Assembly: GCA_014377795.1 (NCBI GenBank)
Contig: JACMOY010000206.1
Coordinates: forward strand, 1 to 13,368
Source: Actinomycetota bacterium
GTDB lineage: Bacteria; Actinomycetota; Actinomycetes; Actinomycetales; Angustibacteraceae
Direction of reading: 5' to 3'
DNA: 13,368 bases
Part shown: positions 1 to 8,436 of the stretch, piece by piece
How the letters are laid out: each line of letters opens with the position of its first letter
Position numbering within the stretch: the stretch's first letter is position 1
Position numbers and translations under genes: made by a program
The notes under the pieces: generated by a model
The model's database searches: none
What the model was told of the DNA's origin: nothing
Seen by the model: only the letters and a program-made list of their open reading frames with translations

Positions 1-718
1 GCGTCAGGTCGGCGCCGACCAGCAGCTGGGCGTGCAGGAACGCGTCGGTGAAGGCCAGATGCACCCACCGCAGCAGTGCCGGGTCGGACGCCGCGTACCG
101 GCGCCCGGCCTGCGCCGAGCGCGCCCAGTCGGCGACGTACGCGTCCGGCCACCGCGGGCCGAACCGCGACGTCAGGTCGGCGCCGACCACCAGCTGGGCG
201 TGTAGGAACGCGTCGGTGAAGGCCAGATGCACCCACCGCAGCAGTGCCGGGTCGGACGCCGCGTACCGGCGCCCGTCCTGCGCCGCGCCCGTCACCGTGC
301 GGTGCATCCCACGCACCCGGGCGGCCTCCCGCTCGGCGAGCTCGGCCGACCCGAACGTGGTGACGACCAGCCAGCGCGCGGTGCCGGCCAGCCGCTTCCA
401 CGGGTCGTCGCGGTAGGCGCTGTGCCCCTCCACCCCCGCGAGCGCTAGCGGGTGCGTCGCCTGACCGAGCAGGGCCGCGACGCCGCCGACGATGGTCGAC
501 AGGTCGCCGTGCACCGCCCACACCACGCCGTCCGGCTCGAACCATCCCTGGCCCTGCCCGCGGTCGGCGATGTCGTGAACCCAGTCGGGCGTGCCGGACG
601 GGTCGCCGGACACGCGGGCCCGGAAGGTGGCGCGGGTGCGGTCGGCGAGGTGGCCGGCCAGGGCGGCCGGCAGCCGCGCGGGGCCGGTGAGCAGCCAGCG
701 GACGTCGGGTCGGTGCAC
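1..718 (-). CDS. DUF2236 / MpaB-like oxygenase, partial (3' end outside window), with internal tandem duplication
   Basis: The minus frame is open from a GTG at 718 to the window edge, 239 codons without a stop. Features typical of the DUF2236 (MpaB/latex-clearing-protein-like) family are visible: GQATHPLALAGV (residues 85-96), HSAYRDDPWKRL (99-110), TTFGSAELAE (120-129), VRGMHRTVTG (135-144) and GRRYAASDPALLRWVH (from 149). Family members are heme- or metal-dependent oxidoreductases of mostly unknown substrate, so a specific reaction cannot be named. Oddly, the segment from about residue 147 recurs 56 residues later (see the repeat entry), which would insert an extra copy of a conserved helical segment. 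Start choice is uncertain: no clear Shine-Dalgarno sequence precedes the GTG at 718, and another in-frame GTG lies at 745. The gene is divergent from the ABC transporter gene. Confidence is high for the family, low for activity. Confidence 0.8.
   Translation of the reverse strand, partial: MHRPDVRWLLTGPARLPAALAGHLADRTRATFRARVSGDPSGTPDWVHDIADRGQGQGWFEPDGVVWAVHGDLSTIVGGVAALLGQATHPLALAGVEGHSAYRDDPWKRLAGTARWLVVTTFGSAELAEREAARVRGMHRTVTGAAQDGRRYAASDPALLRWVHLAFTDAFLHAQLVVGADLTSRFGPRWPDAYVADWARSAQAGRRYAASDPALLRWVHLAFTDAFLHAQLLVGADLT
2..288. repeat. In-frame tandem duplication, 168-bp period
   Basis: Positions 2-120 match 170-288 at offset 168 with 4 mismatches in 119 bases (22/190, 35/203, 108/276, 118/286). 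The period is exactly 56 codons in the frame of the DUF2236 gene, so both copies encode RRYAASDPALLRWVHLAFTD and the following FLHAQL segment with three conservative or minor replacements and one silent change. The left copy is cut by the window edge, so the full extent and copy number are unknown. The mismatches argue against a simple assembly collapse or duplication artefact, but do not exclude one. Confidence 0.9.
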
Positions 719-817
719 GGCGCTATTTTCGGCGCACCGGGCCACCGCCGCGCGACGGTGGCGCGCCTCGCCGCCGACCCCGGGGTAAACCAGCGGCGGG
801 CTGTCGGTGATCTGACG

Positions 818-823
818 TAACGT
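818..823 (+). promoter_or_regulatory. Possible -10 element for the ABC transporter gene
   Basis: TAACGT fits the TANNNT pattern of actinobacterial -10 boxes and ends 8 nt before the GTG at 832. That spacing would make the GTG the first base or so of a leaderless transcript, common in this phylum, and would explain the absence of a convincing Shine-Dalgarno sequence. No good -35 element is seen at the expected distance. This is inference from position only. Confidence 0.25.
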
Positions 824-831
824 GCAGCGAC

Positions 832-3369
832 GTGGGGACGGGGACGCGAGAACGTGACGAGACCGCCGAGCTGACGTCGGGGACGGCGGCATCGACGGTG
901 GTCCCACCTGCCCGCAGGCTGGACTGGCGACGCCTGCGCGGGCGCCTCGCCGTGGTCGCGATGGTCGCCACCGCCGTGTCGGGGCTCGGCCAGGCCCTCG
1001 GCACCGTCGCGGCCGGCCGGCTCGCCGACAGCCCGGCCGTCCGGCTCGTGGTGGTGTTCGCGGCCTGCGTCGTCGGTGGCGCCCTGCTCGACACGCTCGG
1101 CCGCACGGTGTGGGCCACGGTGGTCGACCGCGCCGAGGGCCGGCTGCGGGTCGACCTGCTGGACGCCGTCATGCACCAGCCGCTCGCCGCGCTCACCGAG
1201 CAGGCGGTCGGCGAGATCCTCGACCGGGTCGACGACGACACCCACGAGCTCGGCGCACTGTTGCGGCAGAACGCCTGGGGCCTGATCCGGCTGATGCTCG
1301 GCGGGCTTCCGCTGCTCGTCGTGGCCGGCCTGACCTGGTGGCCGGCGTGGCTGCTCCTGCCGGTCGCCGCCGCCGGTGTGCTGCTGGCCATCCGGCCGCT
1401 GCTGGCCGAGCTCAGCGATCGCAAGGTGATCGAGGAGATCGCCTGGACCGACCATGCCGCGGCGATGGAAGAGGGCGTCGCCGCCCGCGACGACCTGCGC
1501 ACCAGCCTGGGCCAGGCCTTCCTGGTACGCCGGTGCGCCGAGCTGTCGGCCACGGTGCACGCCCGGTTCCACGAGGTGGTCGTCCTGGAGGCGCGGATCA
1601 GCCGACGGGCCGGGTTCTTGCTGCACGCCCTGCTGGCCGCGGCCGCCGTGGCCGGTGTGGCGCTCGTCGTCGGGGGCGCCGAGTCCACCGCCACCCTGGT
1701 CACGCTGTTCCTCGTCACCACCACCTTCGTCGGCCAGATCGACCAGGTGGCGCGCCAGATCCCCGACCTGCAGGCCGGCGTCGGGGCGCTCATCCGGCTG
1801 CGCGCGCTGCTCGAGACCGAGCCCGAGCCGGTCGGGGGTCGGCCGCTGCCGGGCGGTGTGCTCGGCATCGAGCTGCGCGACCTGCACTTCGCCTACACCG
1901 AGGGCAGCTTCGCGCTGCGCCAGGTCGACCTCGTCGTCCCCCCGGGCACGACGTGCGCGCTGGTCGGGCGCAGCGGTTCGGGCAAGTCGACCCTGGCCTC
2001 GCTGATCTCCAGGGCCGTCGAGCCCGAGCGCGGCACCGTCCTGCTCGGCGAGGTCGACGTCCTCGACCTCGACCTGCAGCAGCTGCGGGCCGCGGTCGGG
2101 GTCGTCACCCAGCGCACCGAGATCCTCGCCGGCACCCTCGCCGAGAACATCGCCCTGTTCACCGACCTCGCGCCGGGCCGGGTCCAGGCCGCCGTCGACG
2201 AGCTCGGGCTGACCGACTGGGTGGTGGGTCTGCCCGGCGGCCTCGACACCCTGCTCGGCCCCAGCGGCACGAGCCTGTCGGCGGGCGAGGAGCAGCTGGT
2301 GGCGTTCGCCCGTCTGCTCGTGCGCGACGTCTCGGTCGTCGTCCTGGACGAGGCGACAGCGCGGATGGACCCCGTGACCGAGGCACGCGTCGTGGCGGCG
2401 TCCCAACGTCTGCTCGCAGGCCGCACCGGCCTGCTCGTAGCGCACCGGCTGACGACCACCGCCCGCGCCGACCATGTCGCCGTGCTCGAGGCCGGGCGCG
2501 TCGTCCAGCACGGACCGCGCGCGGTCGTGGCCCGCGAGCCGGGCCCGTTCCGGCGGCTGCTCGAGGCGTCCGACCAGACCCCGGCCAGGCCCGGCGAGGC
2601 GACTCCCACGGGCCACGGCAGCGCCGTCGGCACCGTCCGGCGCACGGGCACCGCCCCGCCGTCGCCCGAGGTCGAGGCCGGGCCGGGCCTCGCGCGAGGC
2701 ACCTGGCACGCCCTGCGGATCCACCCGGCCTGGGGTCTGACCAGCGCCGCGCTGTTCCTGGTGGCGGCGATGTGCAGCGCCTACGGCGCGGTCACCGGGT
2801 GGCTGTGGGGCCACCTGGTCGTCCAGCTGCAGGACGGCGGACGGCCCTGGTTGCTGCTCGCCGGCCTGGTCGGCTCGCTGCTCGTCTCCCCACTGCTGCT
2901 GGCCGAAGCGATCGCGCGCTACCCGCGCTGGTGGATCTCGGTGATGCTGCGCGTGCGGGCGGCCGTGCTGCTCGGCCAGACCCGGCAGCACCGGCTCGAC
3001 CCGACGCCGCCCGGCGAGGTGGTCGCGCGAGCCATGGACGCCGACCGGTTCGCGAGGTACGGCGACCGCTGGGTCGACTTCGTGGTCGGCCTGTCCATCG
3101 TGGTCGCCACAGGGGTCGCGGGCGCCAGCGCCCTCGCCGGGGGGGTGCTGCTCGCCGTCATGGTCGGCTCCGCGGCCGTGTCCGCGGTGGGCTCACCGGT
3201 CGCCGGCCGCTCGGCCGCCGCCGCATCGGCCGCCCGCGCCCGGTTCGGTCGCTCGCTGGTCTCCACCCTGGACTCGGTGCGCACCGTCAAGCTCGCGGCT
3301 GCCACCCCCCAGGTGCACGCCCACCTGCGCCGGGTCGACTACGGACGGATCGACGCCGCGGTCCGCTAG
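832..3369 (+). CDS. Fused ABC exporter, N-terminal part (TMD1-NBD1-part of TMD2), ends at in-frame TAG
   Basis: An ATP-driven export protein of the inner membrane; substrate unknown. TMD1 spans roughly residues 35-310 with several hydrophobic helices. NBD1 follows: Walker A GRSGSGKST (379-387), signature LSAGEEQ (482-488), Walker B VVVLDEA (502-508) with catalytic Glu507, and H-loop LLVAHRL with His538. A linker rich in Pro, Thr and Gly leads to TMD2 (helices about 640-800). The frame stops at a TAG (3367-3369) inside TMD2, but the same frame continues at once with the missing helices and a second NBD. The natural product is probably a single protein of about 1175 residues, a half-transporter pair fused in one chain. 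The signature is non-consensus (LSAGEEQ for LSGGQ). Start is uncertain: GTG 832 (possibly leaderless) or GTG 898, which has a purine-rich ggggacgg upstream. As written, this fragment lacks a complete second membrane domain and is likely non-functional unless the TAG is read through or is an error. Confidence 0.85.
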   Translation: MGTGTRERDETAELTSGTAASTVVPPARRLDWRRLRGRLAVVAMVATAVSGLGQALGTVAAGRLADSPAVRLVVVFAACVVGGALLDTLGRTVWATVVDRAEGRLRVDLLDAVMHQPLAALTEQAVGEILDRVDDDTHELGALLRQNAWGLIRLMLGGLPLLVVAGLTWWPAWLLLPVAAAGVLLAIRPLLAELSDRKVIEEIAWTDHAAAMEEGVAARDDLRTSLGQAFLVRRCAELSATVHARFHEVVVLEARISRRAGFLLHALLAAAAVAGVALVVGGAESTATLVTLFLVTTTFVGQIDQVARQIPDLQAGVGALIRLRALLETEPEPVGGRPLPGGVLGIELRDLHFAYTEGSFALRQVDLVVPPGTTCALVGRSGSGKSTLASLISRAVEPERGTVLLGEVDVLDLDLQQLRAAVGVVTQRTEILAGTLAENIALFTDLAPGRVQAAVDELGLTDWVVGLPGGLDTLLGPSGTSLSAGEEQLVAFARLLVRDVSVVVLDEATARMDPVTEARVVAASQRLLAGRTGLLVAHRLTTTARADHVAVLEAGRVVQHGPRAVVAREPGPFRRLLEASDQTPARPGEATPTGHGSAVGTVRRTGTAPPSPEVEAGPGLARGTWHALRIHPAWGLTSAALFLVAAMCSAYGAVTGWLWGHLVVQLQDGGRPWLLLAGLVGSLLVSPLLLAEAIARYPRWWISVMLRVRAAVLLGQTRQHRLDPTPPGEVVARAMDADRFARYGDRWVDFVVGLSIVVATGVAGASALAGGVLLAVMVGSAAVSAVGSPVAGRSAAAASAARARFGRSLVSTLDSVRTVKLAAATPQVHAHLRRVDYGRIDAAVR

Positions 3370-3375
3370 CACCGG

Positions 3376-4359
3376 GTGCAGGCCTTGCTGTCCGGTGTGC
3401 CGATCGTCATGGTGCAGCTCGGCGCCGTGACCGCGTGGGCGATCCACGTCAGCGGCCACTGGGGCCTGGCCACCACGCTGCTGGTCACCGGCGCCGTCAA
3501 CGGGTTCGACTGGTTCGGTCGCGTCGCCGGCGCCGTCATCACCGAGGCCCCCGGCACGCGGGCCTGGCAGCAGGCCACCAGCCGGTTCGCCGGCGGCCAC
3601 GACCTGATGGAGCTGCCACCCGGCCTCGACCTGGTGACCGGCGAGTCCCCCCGCCCTTCCACCGGCGAGCGCGACCGGTTCGAGCAGCTCCAGCTGGTCG
3701 GTCTGACCGCCGTGCACGACGACGGCACGCTGGGCGCCATCGACGTCGACCTGACCGTCCACCGCGGCGAGCTGGTGCTGCTGCTCGGGCAGATCGGCTC
3801 AGGCAAGTCCAGCCTGCTCTCGGCCATGGCTGGCCTGGTCTCGCACCGCGGCACGCTGCGGTGGAACGGGCGGGCGGTCGACGACACACAGGCGTTCCTG
3901 CGCCCCGGTCGGGTGGCCCACGTCGCCCAGGTGCCCCGGGTGCTGTCCGGCACGTTCGCCGACAACATCCGGCTCGACCACGACCGCGAGGTCGACCGCT
4001 CGATCGTCGACGCCCGCCTGGCCCGCGACGTCGAGGACGCCGGCGGGGCACACGCACTCGTCGGGCACCGCGGCGTCCGGCTGTCCGGGGGCCAGGTGCA
4101 GCGACTGGCGCTGGCCCGCGCGCTGGCCGCCGACGCCGAGCTGCTGGTGGCCGACGACGTGTCCTCGGCCCTGGACGCGACGACGGAGGTCGAGCTGTGG
4201 GACTCGCTGCGCGCCCGCGGCAGCACCGTCGTCGGCGCGACGACCAAGCGTGCCGCGCTCGCCCGGGCTGACCGCGTGGTCGTCCTCGTGCAGGGCCGGG
4301 TCGCCGCCTCGGGCCCGTGGTCCGAGCTCGAGCCCGACTGGGGTCACCTGGCGGGCTAG
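3376..4359 (+). CDS. Fused ABC exporter, C-terminal part (rest of TMD2 and NBD2), same frame as upstream fragment
   Basis: This open frame continues the upstream ABC gene after its TAG. The GTG at 3376 has no Shine-Dalgarno sequence, so it is probably not a natural start; ATG 3409 is the next in-frame candidate. Residues 1-50 carry two hydrophobic helices that complete TMD2. NBD2 has Walker A GQIGSGKSS (138-146), a perfect signature LSGGQVQ (236-242), and Walker B LLVADD (256-261). Two catalytic positions are altered: Asp261 replaces the usual Glu, and Thr290 stands where the H-loop His is expected when aligned with NBD1. NBD2 therefore has a good signature but poor catalytic residues, the mirror image of NBD1. 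That complementarity supports one asymmetric fused transporter rather than two genes. The stop TAG (4357-4359) lies 3 nt from the convergent cbs stop. Pseudogene fragment, readthrough product or sequence error are all possible. Confidence 0.8.
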   Translation: MQALLSGVPIVMVQLGAVTAWAIHVSGHWGLATTLLVTGAVNGFDWFGRVAGAVITEAPGTRAWQQATSRFAGGHDLMELPPGLDLVTGESPRPSTGERDRFEQLQLVGLTAVHDDGTLGAIDVDLTVHRGELVLLLGQIGSGKSSLLSAMAGLVSHRGTLRWNGRAVDDTQAFLRPGRVAHVAQVPRVLSGTFADNIRLDHDREVDRSIVDARLARDVEDAGGAHALVGHRGVRLSGGQVQRLALARALAADAELLVADDVSSALDATTEVELWDSLRARGSTVVGATTKRAALARADRVVVLVQGRVAASGPWSELEPDWGHLAG

Positions 4360-4362
4360 TGC

Positions 4363-5739
<1,377 letters not shown>

Positions 5740-5852
5740 TCGACAACTGTCCCAGATGCTGGACGACGGCGCTGCCGTGCGTCCCGCGTCCGTCCGTCCC
5801 GGGGTGAGCGCGGCGTTACGGTGATGGCCGGTCCAACGGAGGCGGTGAGGCG

Positions 5853-6872
5853 ATGAGCAGGGCAGGTCGGGCACGCAAGGTCGCCGCTGCCGCCGCGTTC
5901 GGTGGCGGCGGCATCACCGCCCTCACCGCGCTGGGGGTGGGGCTGATCACCGCCGAGGTCAAGCTCGCCCGCCGGTGGATCGGTCAGCCGTTCGGGCAGG
6001 CCCACGACGCCAACGGCGTGTACGGCGCCGGCACCGGGGCACCGATCGACCTCGTCGTGCTCGGCGACTCCTCGGCCGCGGGCCTGGGCGCCGAAGCCCC
6101 CGAGCTCACCCCCGGCGCGGTCGTCGCCCGCGGGCTGGCCGCCGTCTCGGGTCGCTCGGTGCGCCTGACGTCGGTCGCCGTCGTCGGGGCCGAGTCCGCG
6201 CATCTGGACGCCCAGATCGACCGGCTGCTCGCCATCGTGCCCGAACCCGACGTGGCCCTGGTCATGGTCGGGGCCAACGACGTCACCCACCGCGTCCGCC
6301 CGGCGGCCTCGGTGCGCCACCTCGCCCACACCGTCGACCGGCTGACCGCGCTGGGCTGCCAGGTCGTCGTCGGCACCTGCCCTGATCTGGGCACCATCGA
6401 GCCCGTCGCCCAGCCGCTGTCGTTGATCGCGCGGCGCTGGAGCCGTGACCTGGCCGCCGCCCAGACCGTCGCCACGGTCGAGGCCGGTGGCCGCACGGTG
6501 TCGCTCGGCGACCTGCTCGGCCCCGAGTTCCGCCGCGCACCCGGCGAGATGTTCAGCGCCGCCCGGTTCCACCCAAGCGGCGCCGGGTACGCCGCCGTGG
6601 CGGCCGCCGTGCTGCCGAGCATCTGCGCCGCCCTGGGCCTGTGGCCGGACGGCGGCGCCGAACGCGCCCCGGACGCGCGGCGCGGCGAGGGTGTCGGCCC
6701 GATCGCGGTCGCCGCCGTGGCCGCCGTCGACGACCCGGGCAGCGAGGTGTCGGCGACCGAGGTCGGCGGCCAGAGCCGCGGGCCCCGCGGCCGCTGGGCC
6801 GTGCTCAAGCGCCGCCGTCACGAACCGCTGGTTGCCGACCCCGGCATGCTCGACCCCGACCCGGCCCGATGA
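5853..6872 (+). CDS. Membrane-anchored SGNH/GDSL hydrolase, catalytic Asp replaced
   Basis: A 339-residue SGNH-fold esterase/lipase. A hydrophobic segment at residues 9-34 looks like an uncleaved anchor or signal sequence, so the enzyme probably faces the cell envelope. Block I is VVLGDSSAAG with nucleophile Ser73; block II Gly112; block III GANDV with Asn142; block V FHPSGAGY with His240. The residue three before the His, normally the Asp of the catalytic triad, is Ala237 (GCC where GAC would give Asp). Some SGNH enzymes work with a Ser-His dyad, so activity is uncertain. The C-terminal 80 residues are low in complexity and end in a basic patch (RGRWAVLKRRR). ATG 5853 is supported by ggagg at 5838-5842, spacing 10. 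A TACGGT at 5817-5822 fits a loose -10. The gene precedes the thiolase by 13 nt, so they are probably co-transcribed. Resembles Rv1075c of M. tuberculosis in position and type. Confidence 0.88.
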   Translation: MSRAGRARKVAAAAAFGGGGITALTALGVGLITAEVKLARRWIGQPFGQAHDANGVYGAGTGAPIDLVVLGDSSAAGLGAEAPELTPGAVVARGLAAVSGRSVRLTSVAVVGAESAHLDAQIDRLLAIVPEPDVALVMVGANDVTHRVRPAASVRHLAHTVDRLTALGCQVVVGTCPDLGTIEPVAQPLSLIARRWSRDLAAAQTVATVEAGGRTVSLGDLLGPEFRRAPGEMFSAARFHPSGAGYAAVAAAVLPSICAALGLWPDGGAERAPDARRGEGVGPIAVAAVAAVDDPGSEVSATEVGGQSRGPRGRWAVLKRRRHEPLVADPGMLDPDPAR

Positions 6873-6885
6873 CGAGGAGCACCAC

Positions 6886-8109
6886 ATGCCCGAAGCCGTG
6901 ATCGTCTCGACCGCCCGCAGCCCGATCGGGCGCGCCGTCAAGGGCTCGCTGAAGGACGTGCGCCCGGACGACCTGGCCGCGGCCGTCGTCGCCGCCGCGC
7001 TGGCCAAGGTGCCGGGCCTGGACCCCGCCGACATCGACGACCTGTACCTCGGCTGCGCCGAGCCGTGGGGCGAGCAGGGCGCCAACATGGCCCGCGTCGT
7101 CGCCGTCCTCGCGGGGTACGACCACCTGCCCGGCGCGACCATCAACCGGTTCTGCGCGTCCAGCGTGCAGACCACCCGGATGGCGTTCCACGCCATCAAG
7201 GCCGGCGAGGGCGACGTCTTCGTCTCGGCCGGCGTCGAGTGCGTCAGCCGCTACGCCGCCTTCTCGGGCGCGGGCCAGAACCCGGTGCAGTGGCTGAACG
7301 GGCGTTTCGAGGGTGCGATCGCCCGCACGGCGCGGATCGCGGCGTCCAACGAGGCGTGGACCGACCCCCGCGACACCGGCGGCCTGCCCGACGCCTACAT
7401 CGCGATGGGCCAGACCGCGGAGAACGTCGCCACGCTGCGCGGGGTCTCGCGCGCCGAGCAGGACGCTTGGGGGGTCGAGAGCCAGAACCGGGCCGAGAAG
7501 GCCCCCGCCGACGGCTTCTTCGCCCGCGAGATCACCCCGATCACCGTCCCCGACGGCACCGTGGTCAGCACGGACGACGGCCCGCGCCCCGGCGTCACCC
7601 TCCAGTCCGTCGCCGGGCTGCGCACCGTCTTCCGTGAGAACGGCACCGTCACCGCCGGCAACTGCTGCCCGCTCAACGACGGTGCCGCGGCCCTGGTGGT
7701 CATGAGCGACACCAAGGCCCGCGAGCTCGGCCTCACCCCGCTCGCGCGGGTCGTCTCGACGGGGGTCAGCGCCCTGTCGCCCGAGGTCATGGGCTTGGGC
7801 CCGGTGCAGGCCTCGCGCCAGGCGCTGGCCAGGGCCGGCATGGGCATCGACGACATCGACCTGGTCGAGATCAACGAGGCGTTCGCCGCCCAGGTGCTGC
7901 CCAGCGCCGCCGACCTCGGGATCGACCACGACAAGCTCAACGTGCACGGCGGGGCGATCGCGCTCGGCCATCCGTTCGGCGCCACCGGCGCGCGGATCAC
8001 CACGACCCTGCTCAACGGCCTGGCCGCGCGCGACCTGACCTTCGGTCTCGAGACCATGTGCGTCGGTGGGGGCCAGGGCATGGCGATCATCTACGAGCGC
8101 CTGAGCTGA
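6886..8109 (+). CDS. fadA: Acetyl-CoA C-acyltransferase (thiolase), fadA3-like
   Basis: A 407-residue cytosolic thiolase that cleaves 3-ketoacyl-CoA with CoA (last step of beta-oxidation) or condenses acetyl-CoA units. The N-terminus MPEAVIVSTARSPIGRA is standard. The nucleophile Cys90 sits in NRFCASSVQT, the second motif GGAIALGHPFGATGAR carries His362, and CVGGGQGMA carries the acid/base Cys392; EINEAFAAQ is also present, so all catalytic elements are intact. ATG 6886 has gaggag at 6874-6879, 6 nt upstream. It follows the SGNH hydrolase gene by 13 nt on the same strand, likely one transcript. The pairing with an SGNH hydrolase and cbs matches the fadA3 locus of mycobacteria. Degradative thiolase is more likely than a biosynthetic acetoacetyl-CoA thiolase, but sequence reading alone cannot settle this. 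Its stop is 6 nt from the stop of the convergent small gene. Confidence 0.93.
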   Translation: MPEAVIVSTARSPIGRAVKGSLKDVRPDDLAAAVVAAALAKVPGLDPADIDDLYLGCAEPWGEQGANMARVVAVLAGYDHLPGATINRFCASSVQTTRMAFHAIKAGEGDVFVSAGVECVSRYAAFSGAGQNPVQWLNGRFEGAIARTARIAASNEAWTDPRDTGGLPDAYIAMGQTAENVATLRGVSRAEQDAWGVESQNRAEKAPADGFFAREITPITVPDGTVVSTDDGPRPGVTLQSVAGLRTVFRENGTVTAGNCCPLNDGAAALVVMSDTKARELGLTPLARVVSTGVSALSPEVMGLGPVQASRQALARAGMGIDDIDLVEINEAFAAQVLPSAADLGIDHDKLNVHGGAIALGHPFGATGARITTTLLNGLAARDLTFGLETMCVGGGQGMAIIYERLS

Positions 8110-8115
8110 CCGGCC

Positions 8116-8433
8116 TCAGAGCGAGCGGCGAAGCGCGGTGAGCGCCGCCAGGGCGGCTGCGTGCGCGGCCGGGTCACCCTCGGCCAGGACGTCGGCGCCG
8201 ACCACCGCGACCTGGTCACCGGCCGCGTGGTCGGCCAGTCGCGGCACCGGACGCCGGTCGCGGCCGACCGCGTCAGCAGCCAGGTCGGCGAGGTGCTGCG
8301 CCACCCGATGGGCGCGGTCCGCGGGGGTCGACCCCTGTTCGTCGGGGCGTGCTAGGCGAGCAGGCGCGAGCGAGTGCAGCCGGTCGACAACCCGGCTGCA
8401 CTCGACCCGCAGCGCCTGCGCGCCGTCGTCCAC
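8116..8433 (-). CDS. Small conserved-looking hypothetical protein downstream of bax
   Basis: I do not recognise a named family. It is a 105-residue soluble, Ala-rich, mostly helical protein without signal or membrane segment. The C-terminal half contains VPRLADHAAGDQVAVVGADV and ends in ALRRSL, a pattern I associate loosely with short actinobacterial hypothetical proteins found beside Bax inhibitor genes. The GTG start at 8433 lies 3 nt past the bax stop TAG (8439-8437), so translation would be coupled to bax. Against a simple coding view, a strong hairpin (8360-8419) covers codons shortly after the start. The gene converges with the thiolase gene. Function unknown. Confidence 0.6.
   Translation of the reverse strand: MDDGAQALRVECSRVVDRLHSLAPARLARPDEQGSTPADRAHRVAQHLADLAADAVGRDRRPVPRLADHAAGDQVAVVGADVLAEGDPAAHAAALAALTALRRSL
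8360..8419 (-). other. Strong hairpin: perfect 13-bp inverted repeat plus outer 8-bp stem
   Basis: CGAGTGCAGCCGG (8371-8383) and CCGGCTGCACTCG (8392-8404) are perfect inverted repeats around an 8-nt loop. An outer stem pairs GCAGGCGC (8360-8367) with GCGCCTGC (8412-8419), separated from the inner stem by 3 and 7 unpaired bases. It lies about 20-80 nt past the bax stop and inside the first codons of the small downstream gene. No T-run follows on the minus strand, so it is not a classic intrinsic terminator; a U-less terminator, an attenuator of the small gene, an mRNA-stabilising 3' element, or chance under high GC are all possible. Confidence 0.65.
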
Positions 8434-8436
8434 GCG

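Noticed and set aside
48..416. Plus-strand frame with internal repeat at the left end
   Set aside because: The repeat is real at DNA level, but the coding frame with family motifs is on the minus strand.
445..2991. Long minus-strand open frame of 848 codons opposite the ABC transporter
   Set aside because: Its translation is a low-complexity mix rich in Gln, Asp, Gly and Arg with no domain; the opposite strand encodes clear ABC motifs and its left end overlaps the DUF2236 gene in another frame. Typical antisense artefact of high GC.
1110..4271. Plus-strand open frame of 1053 codons overlapping the ABC genes
   Set aside because: Arg/Pro/Gly/Ala-rich translation without motifs; the other frame carries Walker A, signature and Walker B motifs. 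It crosses the TAG region only because it is in another frame.
5740..5852. SAM riboswitch or T-box ahead of cbs
   Set aside because: The leader space is only about 113 bp shared by two divergent genes, and I see no conserved riboswitch core or terminator/antiterminator pair. Short gtccgtccgtcc-type repetition there looks like GC bias.
6445..8109. Thiolase extended upstream to 554 codons
   Set aside because: The extension lies inside the SGNH gene, is low-complexity, and ATG 6886 has a good Shine-Dalgarno sequence and a standard thiolase N-terminus.
8101..8119. CTGAG/CTCAG dyad between the thiolase and the small gene as a bidirectional terminator
   Set aside because: Only 5 bp with a 9-nt loop and no T-tract; too weak to call.
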